A DNA stretch of 42,361 nucleotides from Actinotalea fermentans ATCC 43279 = JCM 9966 = DSM 3133 (GTDB taxonomy: Bacteria > Actinomycetota > Actinomycetes > Actinomycetales > Cellulomonadaceae). The stretch lies in assembly GCA_000767215.1 (NCBI GenBank), contig AXCX01000010.1:1-42361 (forward strand). The letters are read 5' to 3'. Within the stretch, counting starts at the first letter, position 1; each line of letters starts with the position of its first letter. Shown here piece after piece: positions 32,872 through 40,237 of the stretch. The notes under the pieces were generated by a model. It worked only from the letters and a program-made list of their open reading frames with translations. It made no database searches and was not told the origin of the DNA. The translations under genes were made by a program, and so were the position numbers.

Positions 32872-32877
32872 TAGGGT
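32872..32877 (+). promoter_or_regulatory. possible -10 box of secY-adk-map
   Basis: TAGGGT follows the terminator by 22 nt and lies 94 nt before the secY start. No convincing -35 hexamer is visible 17-18 bp upstream, so this is a weak call. Confidence 0.35.
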
Positions 32878-32970
32878 GCCCCACGGCACCGGCTCCGCGT
32901 GCGGGTCCTCCCGCACCGGCCGGTTCGCCGGCACGACGACACCGCCGACGAAGCGGAGCAGGAGGAGCAG

Positions 32971-34269
32971 GTGCTCAGCGCATTCGCCCGAGCTTTCCGG
33001 ACGCCAGACCTGCGGCGCAAGCTGCTTTTCACCATCGGGATCATGGTTGTGTTCCGGATCGGCTCGTTCCTGCCGACCCCGGGCGTCGACTACCCGAACG
33101 TCCAGCAGTGCGTGGACGAGATCGGCACGAGCAACGACCTGCTCGGCCTGGTGAACCTCTTCAGCGGCGGCGCGCTGCTGCAGCTCGCCGTCTTCGCGCT
33201 CGGCATCATGCCGTACATCACCGCGAGCATCATCATCCAGCTGCTCCGCGTGGTGATCCCGCGCTTCGAGGCGCTCCACAAGGAGGGCCAGTCGGGCACG
33301 TCGAAGCTCACGCAGTACACGCGCTACCTGACCATCGGTCTGGCGATCCTGCAGTCGACGACGATCATCACGATCGCGCGCAACGGCCAGCTGTTCCAGA
33401 GCTGCTCCGTCCCGGTCATCGCCGACGACTCGATCATGACCGTGCTCCTCATGGTCATCACCATGACCGCCGGTACCGCGATGATCATGTGGCTCGGCGA
33501 GCTCATCACCGAGCGGGGCATCGGCAACGGCATGTCCCTGCTGATCTTCACGCAGATCGCGGCGCAGTTCCCGACCGCCATGTGGTCCATCGCGACCGGC
33601 GACAACGGCGTCACCAAGTTCATCATCGTGGCGCTCGTCATCCTGCTGGTGATCGGGCTCGTGGTGTTCGTCGAGCAGTGCCAGCGGCGCATCCCGGTGC
33701 AGTACGCGAAGCGCATGGTCGGCCGGAAGATGTACGGCGGCTCGAGCACCTACATCCCGATCAAGATCAACATGGCCGGCGTCATCCCGATCATCTTCGC
33801 GTCGTCGCTCCTGGCGATCCCCGGCCTCATCACGCAGTTCGCGGACCCCACCGAGGACTGGGTGCAGTGGGTCGCGCGCAACCTCGCGGCTCAGGACGCC
33901 CCGCTCAACATCGGGCTCTACATCGTCCTGATCATCTTCTTCGCGTACTTCTACACGGCGATCACGTTCAACCCGGACGAGGTCGCGGACAACATGAAGA
34001 AGTACGGCGGCTTCATCCCGGGCATCCGGGCCGGCCGCCCGACGGCGGAGTACCTCGACTACGTCCTGTCGCGGATCATGGCACCCGGCTCGCTCTACCT
34101 GGCGTTCGTGGCGATGATCCCGCTGATCACGTTCATCCTCCTGGACCTTGGTACCAACATTCCCTTCGGCGGAACCTCGATCATCATCGTGGTCGGTGTC
34201 GGCATGGAGACGGTCAAGCAGATCGAGTCCCAGCTGCAGCAGCGTCACTACGAAGGGTTCCTCAGATGA
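32971..34269 (+). CDS. secY: preprotein translocase subunit SecY
   Basis: 432 residues with ten predicted membrane helices. It opens MLSAFARAFRTPDLRRKLLFTIGIMVVFRIGSFLPTPGVD; SecY signatures include NLFSGGALLQLAVFALGIMPYITASIIIQLL (plug region) and, in the C-terminal half, YGGFIPGIRAGRPTAEYLDYVL. It is the channel of the Sec translocon and pairs with the SecE encoded at 5705. GTG 32971 follows GGAGGAGCAG; a longer frame from 32899 lacks family similarity. The stop overlaps adk (ATGA). Confidence 0.98.
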   Translation: MLSAFARAFRTPDLRRKLLFTIGIMVVFRIGSFLPTPGVDYPNVQQCVDEIGTSNDLLGLVNLFSGGALLQLAVFALGIMPYITASIIIQLLRVVIPRFEALHKEGQSGTSKLTQYTRYLTIGLAILQSTTIITIARNGQLFQSCSVPVIADDSIMTVLLMVITMTAGTAMIMWLGELITERGIGNGMSLLIFTQIAAQFPTAMWSIATGDNGVTKFIIVALVILLVIGLVVFVEQCQRRIPVQYAKRMVGRKMYGGSSTYIPIKINMAGVIPIIFASSLLAIPGLITQFADPTEDWVQWVARNLAAQDAPLNIGLYIVLIIFFAYFYTAITFNPDEVADNMKKYGGFIPGIRAGRPTAEYLDYVLSRIMAPGSLYLAFVAMIPLITFILLDLGTNIPFGGTSIIIVVGVGMETVKQIESQLQQRHYEGFLR

Positions 34270-34841
34270 GCATTCGCCTGGTGATCATGGGTCCGCAGGG
34301 CTCCGGCAAGGGCACGCAGGCCGCCCGCATCTCGGAGCACTTCGGCATCCCGGCGATCTCCACCGGCGACATCTTCCGCGACAACATCGCGCGGGGGACG
34401 GACCTGGGCAAGCGTGCGCAGGAGTACACCTGCTGCGGCGAGCTGGTCCCCGACGAGGTGACCAACCAGATGGTGCGGGCCCGGCTCGGGCTCGCCGACG
34501 CCGCCGACGGCTTCATCCTCGACGGGTACCCCCGCAATGCGGCCCAGGTGGCCGAGCTCGACACGATCCTCAGCGACCTCGGCACGCGCCTCGACGCCGT
34601 CGTCCAGCTGACGGCCGACCGGAACGAGCTCCTCGCCCGCATGCGGCGGCGTGCCGAGATCGAGGGGCGCGACGACGACACGGCGGACGTCATCGCCCGT
34701 CGCCTGGACATCTACGAGGCCGAGACGGCCCCGCTCGCGGAGGCCTACGCGGCCCGCGCCCTGCTCGTGCCGGTCGACGGCACGGGGGAGATCGACGAGG
34801 TGACCGAGCGCGTGCTCGGCGCCCTCGGCAGCCGGGTGTGA
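34266..34841 (+). CDS. adk: adenylate kinase
   Basis: 191 residues, the short form with a brief LID and no zinc insertion, as in mycobacteria. The P-loop GPQGSGKGT spans residues 9-17. ISTGDIFRDNI and the signature FILDGYPRNAAQV follow. It interconverts ATP + AMP and 2 ADP. The stretch EYTCCGELVPDEV has two cysteines (C56, C57) where related enzymes usually have non-cysteine residues such as Met-Asp-Ala. The gene overlaps secY by 4 nt and map by 1 nt, so the three are coupled. Confidence 0.97.
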   Translation: MSIRLVIMGPQGSGKGTQAARISEHFGIPAISTGDIFRDNIARGTDLGKRAQEYTCCGELVPDEVTNQMVRARLGLADAADGFILDGYPRNAAQVAELDTILSDLGTRLDAVVQLTADRNELLARMRRRAEIEGRDDDTADVIARRLDIYEAETAPLAEAYAARALLVPVDGTGEIDEVTERVLGALGSRV

Positions 34842-35695
34842 TGTTCGGCCGGGAGCGCTTCACCCTGAAGGACGCCGACCAGGTCCGCGCCATGCGGGCC
34901 GCCGGCCTGGTGGTCGCCGACGCTCTCGCTGCCGTGCGCGCCGCGGCGCGGCCCGGCGTCACCACAGCCGAGCTGGACGCGGTCGCCGCGGCCGTCATCG
35001 CCGAGGCGGGTGCGACGCCGTCGTTCGTGGGGGTCGACGGCGGACCCGGCGTGCCCCCGTACCCCGCCACGACCTGCATCTCCGTCAACGACGAGATCGT
35101 GCACGGCATCCCGGGGGACCGGGTGCTCGAGCCGGGGGACGTGCTGTCCGTGGACTGCGGCGCGATCCTCGAGGGCTGGCACGGCGACTCCGCCTTCTCC
35201 ATGGTGCTGGACCCCGCCGACCCCGCCGACGTCGCACTCGTGGAGACGACCGAGGCAGCGATGTGGGCCGGCATCGCCGCCCTCGCCACGGGTGATCGCC
35301 TCGGCGTCGTCGGCGACGCCGTGGAGGCGACGGCGAAGGGCGCCGCGAAGGCGGCCGGGGTGCGCTACGGCGTCGTGCAGGAGTACACGGGGCACGGGAT
35401 CGGCCGCGAGATGCACGAACCGCCCACGGTGCTCAACTACCGCTCGCGCGAGCGCGGACCCCGCGTGCAGCCGGGCCTGTGCGTCGCGATCGAGCCGATG
35501 CTGACCCGGGGGACGCGGGCCACCGACGAGCTCGACGACGGCTGGACCGTCGTGACGTTCGACGGCTCCCGGGCCGCGCACTGGGAGCACTCCGTCGCGG
35601 TCACGCCGGGTGGCGTGTGGGTGCTCACCGCGCACGACGGCGGTGCGGAGCGGCTCGGCGCCCTCGGCGTCCCCGTCGCGCCCTGGACGGAGTGA
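34841..35695 (+). CDS. map: type I methionine aminopeptidase
   Basis: 284 residues. The five metal ligands are visible: D105 (VDCGAI), D116 (HGDSAF), H185 (GHGIGREMHEPP), E218 (AIEPML) and E249 (HWEHSVAV). TCISVNDEIVHGIP is the substrate-side motif. It removes initiator Met from nascent proteins. ATG 34841 overlaps the adk TGA (TGATG). No N-terminal SH3-binding extension is present. Confidence 0.97.
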   Translation: MFGRERFTLKDADQVRAMRAAGLVVADALAAVRAAARPGVTTAELDAVAAAVIAEAGATPSFVGVDGGPGVPPYPATTCISVNDEIVHGIPGDRVLEPGDVLSVDCGAILEGWHGDSAFSMVLDPADPADVALVETTEAAMWAGIAALATGDRLGVVGDAVEATAKGAAKAAGVRYGVVQEYTGHGIGREMHEPPTVLNYRSRERGPRVQPGLCVAIEPMLTRGTRATDELDDGWTVVTFDGSRAAHWEHSVAVTPGGVWVLTAHDGGAERLGALGVPVAPWTE

Positions 35696-35769
35696 CCGGT
35701 CCGACGGCGGTCGTCAACGCGCCACGCCGGGAGAACCACCGGCAAGGCGCCCGCGCGGGCCGGCCTGGT

Positions 35770-35799
35770 TTCGCCGATGGCGGTCCCGTGCCGTAGGAT
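35770..35799 (+). promoter_or_regulatory. probable promoter of infA-rpmJ-rpsM-rpsK
   Basis: TTCGCC (35770-35775) and TAGGAT (35794-35799) are separated by 18 bp. The -10 is good, the -35 moderate. The leader to infA would be about 187 nt. Confidence 0.5.
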
Positions 35800-35922
35800 G
35801 GCCCGTTGGGTGCGGTGCACTCCGCTCGTCGCTGCCTCTGGCGGCGCCCGCGGGTCACGCTCCTTCCCCCGATGGTCGTGCCGCCACCCGGCGGGGCGTC
35901 GTCGTGGGACGGCACGGCAGTG

Positions 35923-35982
35923 CCCATGCAGGCAGTACCCATACAGGCAGTACCACCAGATGCAGTACCCCTACACGCAGTG
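35923..35982 (+). repeat. four 15-bp tandem repeats immediately upstream of infA
   Basis: Consecutive units are CCCATGCAGGCAGTA, CCCATACAGGCAGTA, CCACCAGATGCAGTA and CCCCTACACGCAGTG. All end in GCAGT(A/G). A degenerate fifth copy ending GGCAGTG may precede at 35908. Units 1 and 2 differ at one base. A minimal frame ATG CAG TAC CCC TAC ACG CAG TGA (35960-35983) ends 9 nt before the infA ATG. Confidence 0.85.
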
Positions 35983-35992
35983 AGCGGAGGAC

Positions 35993-36214
35993 ATGGCCAA
36001 GAAGGACGGCGTCATCGAGATCGAGGGCAGCGTGGTCGAAGCCCTGCCGAACGCGATGTTCCGCGTAGAGCTGGCGAACGGTCACCGGGTGCTCGCCCAC
36101 ATCTCGGGCAAGATGCGGCAGCACTACATCCGGATCCTCCCCGAGGACCGTGTGGTGGTCGAGTTGAGCCCGTACGACCTGTCCCGCGGTCGGATCGTCT
36201 ACCGCTACAAGTAA
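35993..36214 (+). CDS. infA: translation initiation factor IF-1
   Basis: 73 residues. [73 protein letters not shown]-type S1/OB fold matches bacterial IF1 over its length. It binds the 30S A site during initiation. GCGGAGGAC precedes ATG 35993. Confidence 0.98.
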   Translation: MAKKDGVIEIEGSVVEALPNAMFRVELANGHRVLAHISGKMRQHYIRILPEDRVVVELSPYDLSRGRIVYRYK

Positions 36215-36299
36215 TCCCACCTCGGCGCCTCGCCCGGGGTGTCCGACGAGCAACCGTCGCCGCGAGTGGTCCGCGCGCGCGGCGGCGGAGGAAAGCACG

Positions 36300-36413
36300 A
36301 TGAAGGTCAAGCCCAGCGTCAAGACGATCTGCGACAAGTGCAAGGTGATCCGCCGGCACGGTCGCGTCATGGTCATCTGCGAGAACCCGCGGCACAAGCA
36401 GCGCCAGGGCTGA
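36300..36413 (+). CDS. rpmJ: 50S ribosomal protein L36 (zinc-binding form)
   Basis: 37 residues. [20 protein letters not shown] and then [15 protein letters not shown] give zinc ligands C11, C14, C27 and H32. The CxxC form is the one subject to zinc-dependent replacement in many actinobacteria. GGAGGAAAG lies 5 nt before ATG 36300. Confidence 0.97.
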   Translation: MKVKPSVKTICDKCKVIRRHGRVMVICENPRHKQRQG

Positions 36414-36431
36414 GCAGGGACCAGCAGTAGC

Positions 36432-36499
36432 CCGCCCCTCGCGGGGCGGACCAGCGCACGTCAGCGTGGAGACACGCAACCCCCGGTCGGAGGCCGGGG
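36432..36499 (+). terminator. two successive hairpins in the rpmJ-rpsM spacer
   Basis: CCGCCCC-TCGC-GGGGCGG (36432-36449) and CCCCGG-7 nt-CCGGGG (36481-36499) lie in the 143-nt spacer. They could attenuate or mark a processing site; rpsM probably remains linked to infA. No T-run follows either. Confidence 0.4.
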
Positions 36500-36556
36500 C
36501 CCGCAGCAGCGGGACGGCGTGCGGAGGACCTCCGACGGCAGTACAGGAGCACGACG

Positions 36557-36934
36557 ATGGCACGTCTCGTCGGCGTCGACCTCCCGCGCGACAAGCGCAT
36601 CGAGGTGGCGCTCACCTACATCTACGGCGTGGGGCGCACGCGCGCCCAGCAGACGCTCGCGGCGACCGGTGTGAACCCGGACCAGCGAGTGCGCGACCTC
36701 GGCGACGCCGAGCTGGTCGCTCTGCGTGACTACCTCGAGGGCAACTTCAAGCTCGAGGGCGACCTGCGGCGCGAGGTCGCCGCGGACATCCGTCGCAAGG
36801 TCGAGATCGGCAGCTACCAGGGTCTTCGGCACCGCCGCGGGCTGCCGGTGCGCGGTCAGCGGACCAAGACGAACGCGCGCACCCGCAAGGGCCCGAAGCG
36901 CACCGTGGCCGGCAAGAAGAAGGCCCGGAAGTAG
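36557..36934 (+). CDS. rpsM: 30S ribosomal protein S13
   Basis: 125 residues. [31 protein letters not shown] and the signature [25 protein letters not shown] are diagnostic. It forms the S13-S19 head and inter-subunit bridges. CAGGAG precedes ATG 36557. Gene order rpmJ-rpsM-rpsK-rpoA-rplQ is the standard alpha operon with rpsD missing. Confidence 0.98.
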   Translation: MARLVGVDLPRDKRIEVALTYIYGVGRTRAQQTLAATGVNPDQRVRDLGDAELVALRDYLEGNFKLEGDLRREVAADIRRKVEIGSYQGLRHRRGLPVRGQRTKTNARTRKGPKRTVAGKKKARK

Positions 36935-36980
36935 CCCACTGGGCCTCCCGCCACCCCGCCGAGACTGACGAAGGACTCCC

Positions 36981-37388
36981 ATGCCTCCCAAGACCCGCAC
37001 CTCCAGCGGCGCCCGCAAGCCGCGGCGCAAGGAGAAGAAGAACATCGCTGTGGGCGTCGCCCACATCAAGAGCACGTTCAACAACACGATCGTGTCGATC
37101 ACCGACCCCTCGGGCGCCGTGATCGCGTGGGCCTCCTCGGGCCAGGTCGGCTACAAGGGCTCGCGCAAGTCGACGCCCTTCGCCGCCCAGCTCGCCGCCG
37201 AGGCCGCCGCGCGTCGCGCTCAGGAGCACGGCATGAAGAAGGTCGACGTCCTGGTCAAGGGCCCGGGTTCCGGTCGTGAGGCCGCGATCCGCTCCCTGCA
37301 GGCGACCGGCCTCGAGGTCGGCTCGATCCAGGACGTGACGCCCCAGGCGCACAACGGCTGCCGTCCGCCGAAGCGGCGCCGCGTCTGA
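36981..37388 (+). CDS. rpsK: 30S ribosomal protein S11
   Basis: 135 residues. [58 protein letters not shown] and [45 protein letters not shown] are full family blocks. It forms the platform near the E site and contacts the SD helix. GAAGGA is close to ATG 36981. Confidence 0.98.
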   Translation: MPPKTRTSSGARKPRRKEKKNIAVGVAHIKSTFNNTIVSITDPSGAVIAWASSGQVGYKGSRKSTPFAAQLAAEAAARRAQEHGMKKVDVLVKGPGSGREAAIRSLQATGLEVGSIQDVTPQAHNGCRPPKRRRV

Positions 37389-37396
37389 CCCGCGAG

Positions 37397-37431
37397 GGCG
37401 CCCGGCCACCGCACGCGGCCGGTCGGGCGCC
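37397..37431 (+). terminator. hairpin after rpsK
   Basis: GGCGCCCGGCC (37397-37407) pairs with GGCC (37417-37420) and GGGCGCC (37425-37431) with a 4-nt bulge GGTC. It starts 8 nt past the rpsK stop, so rpoA may have its own promoter in the following 93 nt, though no clear one was found. Confidence 0.45.
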
Positions 37432-37524
37432 GTCGTCACCACCGCAGGACCCTGCCGGGTGGACCGAGTCCCGGCAGACCCGTGATGCGTCATATGGCGG
37501 ACGCACACCGAAAGGACACCACCC

Positions 37525-38523
37525 GTGCTCATCGCACAGCGCCCCACCCTGACCGAAGAGGTCGTCACCGAGAGCCGCTCCCGGTTCGTCATCGAGCCGC
37601 TCGAGCCCGGCTTCGGCTACACGCTCGGCAACTCCCTGCGCCGGACGCTGCTCTCGTCGATCCCCGGCGCAGCCGTCACGTCGATCCGCATCGACGGCGT
37701 GCTGCACGAGTTCTCGACGATCCCGGGCGTCAAGGAGGACGTCACCGAGATCATCCTGAACATCAAGGACCTGGTCGTGTCCTCGGAGAACGACGAGCCG
37801 GTCGTGATGTACCTGCGCAAGCAGGGCCCGGGCACCGTCACGGCGGCGGACATCACCCCGCCCGCCGGCGTCGAGGTGCACAACCCGGACCTGCACATCG
37901 CCACGCTGAACGGCAAGGGCAAGCTCGAGATCGAGCTCACGGTCGAGCGCGGCCGCGGCTACGTCTCCGCCCAGCAGAACAAGGCGTACGACGCCGAGAT
38001 CGGCCGCATCCCGGTCGACTCGATCTACTCGCCGGTCCTCAAGGTGACCTACAAGGTCGAGGCCACCCGCGTCGAGCAGCGCACCGACTTCGACAAGCTC
38101 ATCGTCGACGTCGAGACCAAGTCGGCGATCAGCCCGCGGGACGCTCTCGCGTCCGCCGGCAAGACGCTCGTCGAGCTCTTCGGCCTGGCCCGCGAGCTCA
38201 ACGTCGAGGCGGAGGGCATCGAGATCGGCCCGTCGCCGACCGACGCCGCGCTCGCCGCCGACCTCGCCCTGCCGATCGAGGAGCTGCAGCTGACCATCCG
38301 GTCCTACAACTGCCTCAAGCGCGAGGGCATCCACACGGTGGGCGAGCTCGTCGCCCGCAGCGAGGCCGACCTCCTGGACATCCGCAACTTCGGTGCCAAG
38401 TCGATCACCGAGGTCAAGGAGAAGCTGGCCGGGCTGGGTCTGAACCTCAAGGACAGCCCCCTGGAGTACGACCCGTCCGCCTACTACGACGACGCGGACT
38501 ACGGCGACGACGAGCTGGCCTGA
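37525..38523 (+). CDS. rpoA: DNA-directed RNA polymerase subunit alpha
   Basis: 332 residues. The N-terminal domain carries the dimerisation motif [24 protein letters not shown]. The C-terminal domain (about 245-310) has [21 protein letters not shown] and [15 protein letters not shown], which bind UP elements and activators. The tail is acidic ([13 protein letters not shown]). It scaffolds polymerase assembly. GTG 37525 follows GAAAGGACACCACCC. Confidence 0.98.
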   Translation: MLIAQRPTLTEEVVTESRSRFVIEPLEPGFGYTLGNSLRRTLLSSIPGAAVTSIRIDGVLHEFSTIPGVKEDVTEIILNIKDLVVSSENDEPVVMYLRKQGPGTVTAADITPPAGVEVHNPDLHIATLNGKGKLEIELTVERGRGYVSAQQNKAYDAEIGRIPVDSIYSPVLKVTYKVEATRVEQRTDFDKLIVDVETKSAISPRDALASAGKTLVELFGLARELNVEAEGIEIGPSPTDAALAADLALPIEELQLTIRSYNCLKREGIHTVGELVARSEADLLDIRNFGAKSITEVKEKLAGLGLNLKDSPLEYDPSAYYDDADYGDDELA

Positions 38524-38578
38524 GCCCACGAGCCGGCCGCTCGCGACCGGCTCCCCGACCTGCACGAGGAGTTAAGAG

Positions 38579-39154
38579 ATGCCCACGCCAACCAAGGGTC
38601 CGCGGCTCGGCGGCGGCCCGGCGCACGAGCGGCTCATGCTCGCCAACCTGGCGACGAGCCTGTTCGAGCACCGGCGCATCACCACGACCGAGACGCGCGC
38701 GAAGCGGCTCCGCCCGCTCGCTGAGCGGCTCATCACGTTCGCCAAGCGCGGCGACCTGCACGCGCGTCGTCGCGTGCTCACGGTCGTGCGCGACAAGAGC
38801 GTCGTGCACGAGCTGTTCACCGAGATCGCGCCGATGATGGCCGAGCGCAACGGTGGCTACACCCGCATCACCAAGATCGGTCCGCGCAAGGGCGACAACG
38901 CCCAGATGGCGGTCATCGAGCTGGTGCAGGAGCCCGTCAGCCCCAAGCAGGCGACGGTGCGCGAGGCGGAGAAGGCGACGAAGCGCGCCGCGACGAAGAA
39001 GGCCGAGCCGAAGGCCGCTCCCGTCGAGGAGCCTGTGGCCGACGAGGCCGTCGTCGAGGACGGCCCGGTCGAGGAGACCGCCACCGAGGCTCCGGCCGAG
39101 GAGACCGCCGAGGCGACCGAGGCTCCGGCCGAGGACGAGGCCGAGAAGGCCTGA
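38579..39154 (+). CDS. rplQ: 50S ribosomal protein L17 with acidic C-terminal tail
   Basis: 191 residues. [58 protein letters not shown] is the L17 core with its signature. The core ends around residue 120 ([11 protein letters not shown]). The last 65-70 residues are Ala/Glu/Pro-rich and repeat [11 protein letters not shown]-like units; an extended L17 tail is common in actinobacteria. Close to the tunnel exit. AGGAGTTAAGAG precedes ATG 38579. Last gene of the ribosomal block; truA is not next. Confidence 0.97.
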   Translation: MPTPTKGPRLGGGPAHERLMLANLATSLFEHRRITTTETRAKRLRPLAERLITFAKRGDLHARRRVLTVVRDKSVVHELFTEIAPMMAERNGGYTRITKIGPRKGDNAQMAVIELVQEPVSPKQATVREAEKATKRAATKKAEPKAAPVEEPVADEAVVEDGPVEETATEAPAEETAEATEAPAEDEAEKA

Positions 39155-39172
39155 GCGCCCCAGCACGCACGA

Positions 39173-39209
39173 ACGAAGGGCCCGGACCGTGACGGTCCGG
39201 GCCCTTCGT
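39173..39209. terminator. bidirectional terminator after rplQ
   Basis: An 18-bp palindromic arm pair around G39191 (inner GAAGGGCCCGGACCGT and its complement) lies between the convergent rplQ and the minus-strand DUF1295 gene. It is 19 nt past rplQ and 17 nt past the opposing stop, so it can serve both. Confidence 0.85.
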
Positions 39210-39225
39210 CGTCGGCTGGTCGTGC

Positions 39226-40107
39226 TCAGCCGCGCCCGCGCGTCAGGCGGGGCACCAGCACGGGCGTCGTGCGCTTGTACTCCTCGTAGTCGGGCTGGCC
39301 GCCCCACCGGGCGTCGGCCTTCTTCTCCAGCAGCGGGACCCCGCTGACCCGCGTGAGAAGGAGCGTGACGAACACCGGCGACGCGAGCGCGACCCACTGC
39401 CAGCCGGTGAGGACGGGCGCCGCGACGACGGCGACGCCGATCCACAGCAGGATCTCGCCGGCGTAGTTGGGGTGCCGCGACCGCGACCAGAGCCCCGTCG
39501 TGATGAACCGGCCGGCGTTCGCCGGGTCGGCGCGGAACCGCGACTTCTGCGCGTCCGCGACGGTCTCCATCGCGAACCCGAGCACCCACAGCACCACTCC
39601 GACGACGGCCAGGGCGTCGAGCCCGGCGCGCGAGGTGGAGGAGATCCCGACCCAGGCGGCCATCGCGGTGAAGGTCACCCACAGGCCCTGCACGGTCCAT
39701 ACGAGCAGGAACCGCGGGAACGAGGGCTTGATCTCGTCGAACCGGTCGTCGGAACCCGCGCGGCGGATCCGGCGGAACAGGAACGGGCCCAGCCGCAGGG
39801 TCCAGACGATGACCAGGCCCGCGAGCAGCACGGCCCGCGCGTCCCGCTCCGGTGCGAGCGCCAGCAGGCCGGCGGTCACGGTGACGTAGGTGATGCTGCC
39901 GGTGATGTCGTAGTAGACCTCGGTCTGCCGCCAGAACGCGGGGACGAAGGCGACCCACTGCACGACGAAGGCGGCGAGCACGGCGAGCGCGAACAGCGGG
40001 ACGTCCCCGACCTTCGCTCCGGCGTGGCTCCCGGCGAGTGCCAGCAGCGCGCCCAGAACCAGGGCCAGGGGGATGCCCACGAGGGCGCGGCGTCGTCCTT
40101 CGTCCAT
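39226..40107 (-). CDS. DUF1295 / steroid 5-alpha-reductase-like membrane protein
   Basis: 293 residues with seven or eight hydrophobic segments. The C-terminal third has RSRHPNYAGEILLWIGVAVVAAP (R211, H212, P213, N214, Y215), the DUF1295 and isoprenylcysteine methyltransferase-like signature, then PLLEKKADARWGGQPDYEEYKRTTPVLVP, also typical of the family. Family members include putative steroid reductases; substrate unknown. Start 40107 (MDEGRRR) has GAAAGG 7 nt upstream, better than ATG 40125. It faces the acyl-CoA synthetase across a 130-nt divergent spacer. Confidence 0.85.
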   Translation of the reverse strand: MDEGRRRALVGIPLALVLGALLALAGSHAGAKVGDVPLFALAVLAAFVVQWVAFVPAFWRQTEVYYDITGSITYVTVTAGLLALAPERDARAVLLAGLVIVWTLRLGPFLFRRIRRAGSDDRFDEIKPSFPRFLLVWTVQGLWVTFTAMAAWVGISSTSRAGLDALAVVGVVLWVLGFAMETVADAQKSRFRADPANAGRFITTGLWSRSRHPNYAGEILLWIGVAVVAAPVLTGWQWVALASPVFVTLLLTRVSGVPLLEKKADARWGGQPDYEEYKRTTPVLVPRLTRGRG

Positions 40108-40153
40108 CTCGAGACCTTTCGTCATGGTGTCCGGGCGGTGCGCCCTCCGGTTC

Positions 40154-40184
40154 GGGAACACTCGGGGTTGACCTTGGTGTTCCC
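40154..40184. promoter_or_regulatory. inverted repeat in the divergent spacer
   Basis: GGGAACAC (40154-40161) and GTGTTCCC (40177-40184) flank 15 nt that includes TTGACC (40168-40173), a possible -35 for the rightward gene. No clear -10 follows at 17-18 bp. It could be an operator for one or both divergent genes. Confidence 0.4.
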
Positions 40185-40237
40185 TGGACGAGCAACCAGC
40201 CGCGCGCCGAGCGCGCCCGTACGGAAGACGGACGACA

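Noticed and set aside
35777-35983. 68-codon frame across the infA promoter and tandem repeats
   Set aside because: It starts upstream of the probable -10 box and so would not be on that transcript; only the final seven-codon mini-frame was kept as a speculative point.
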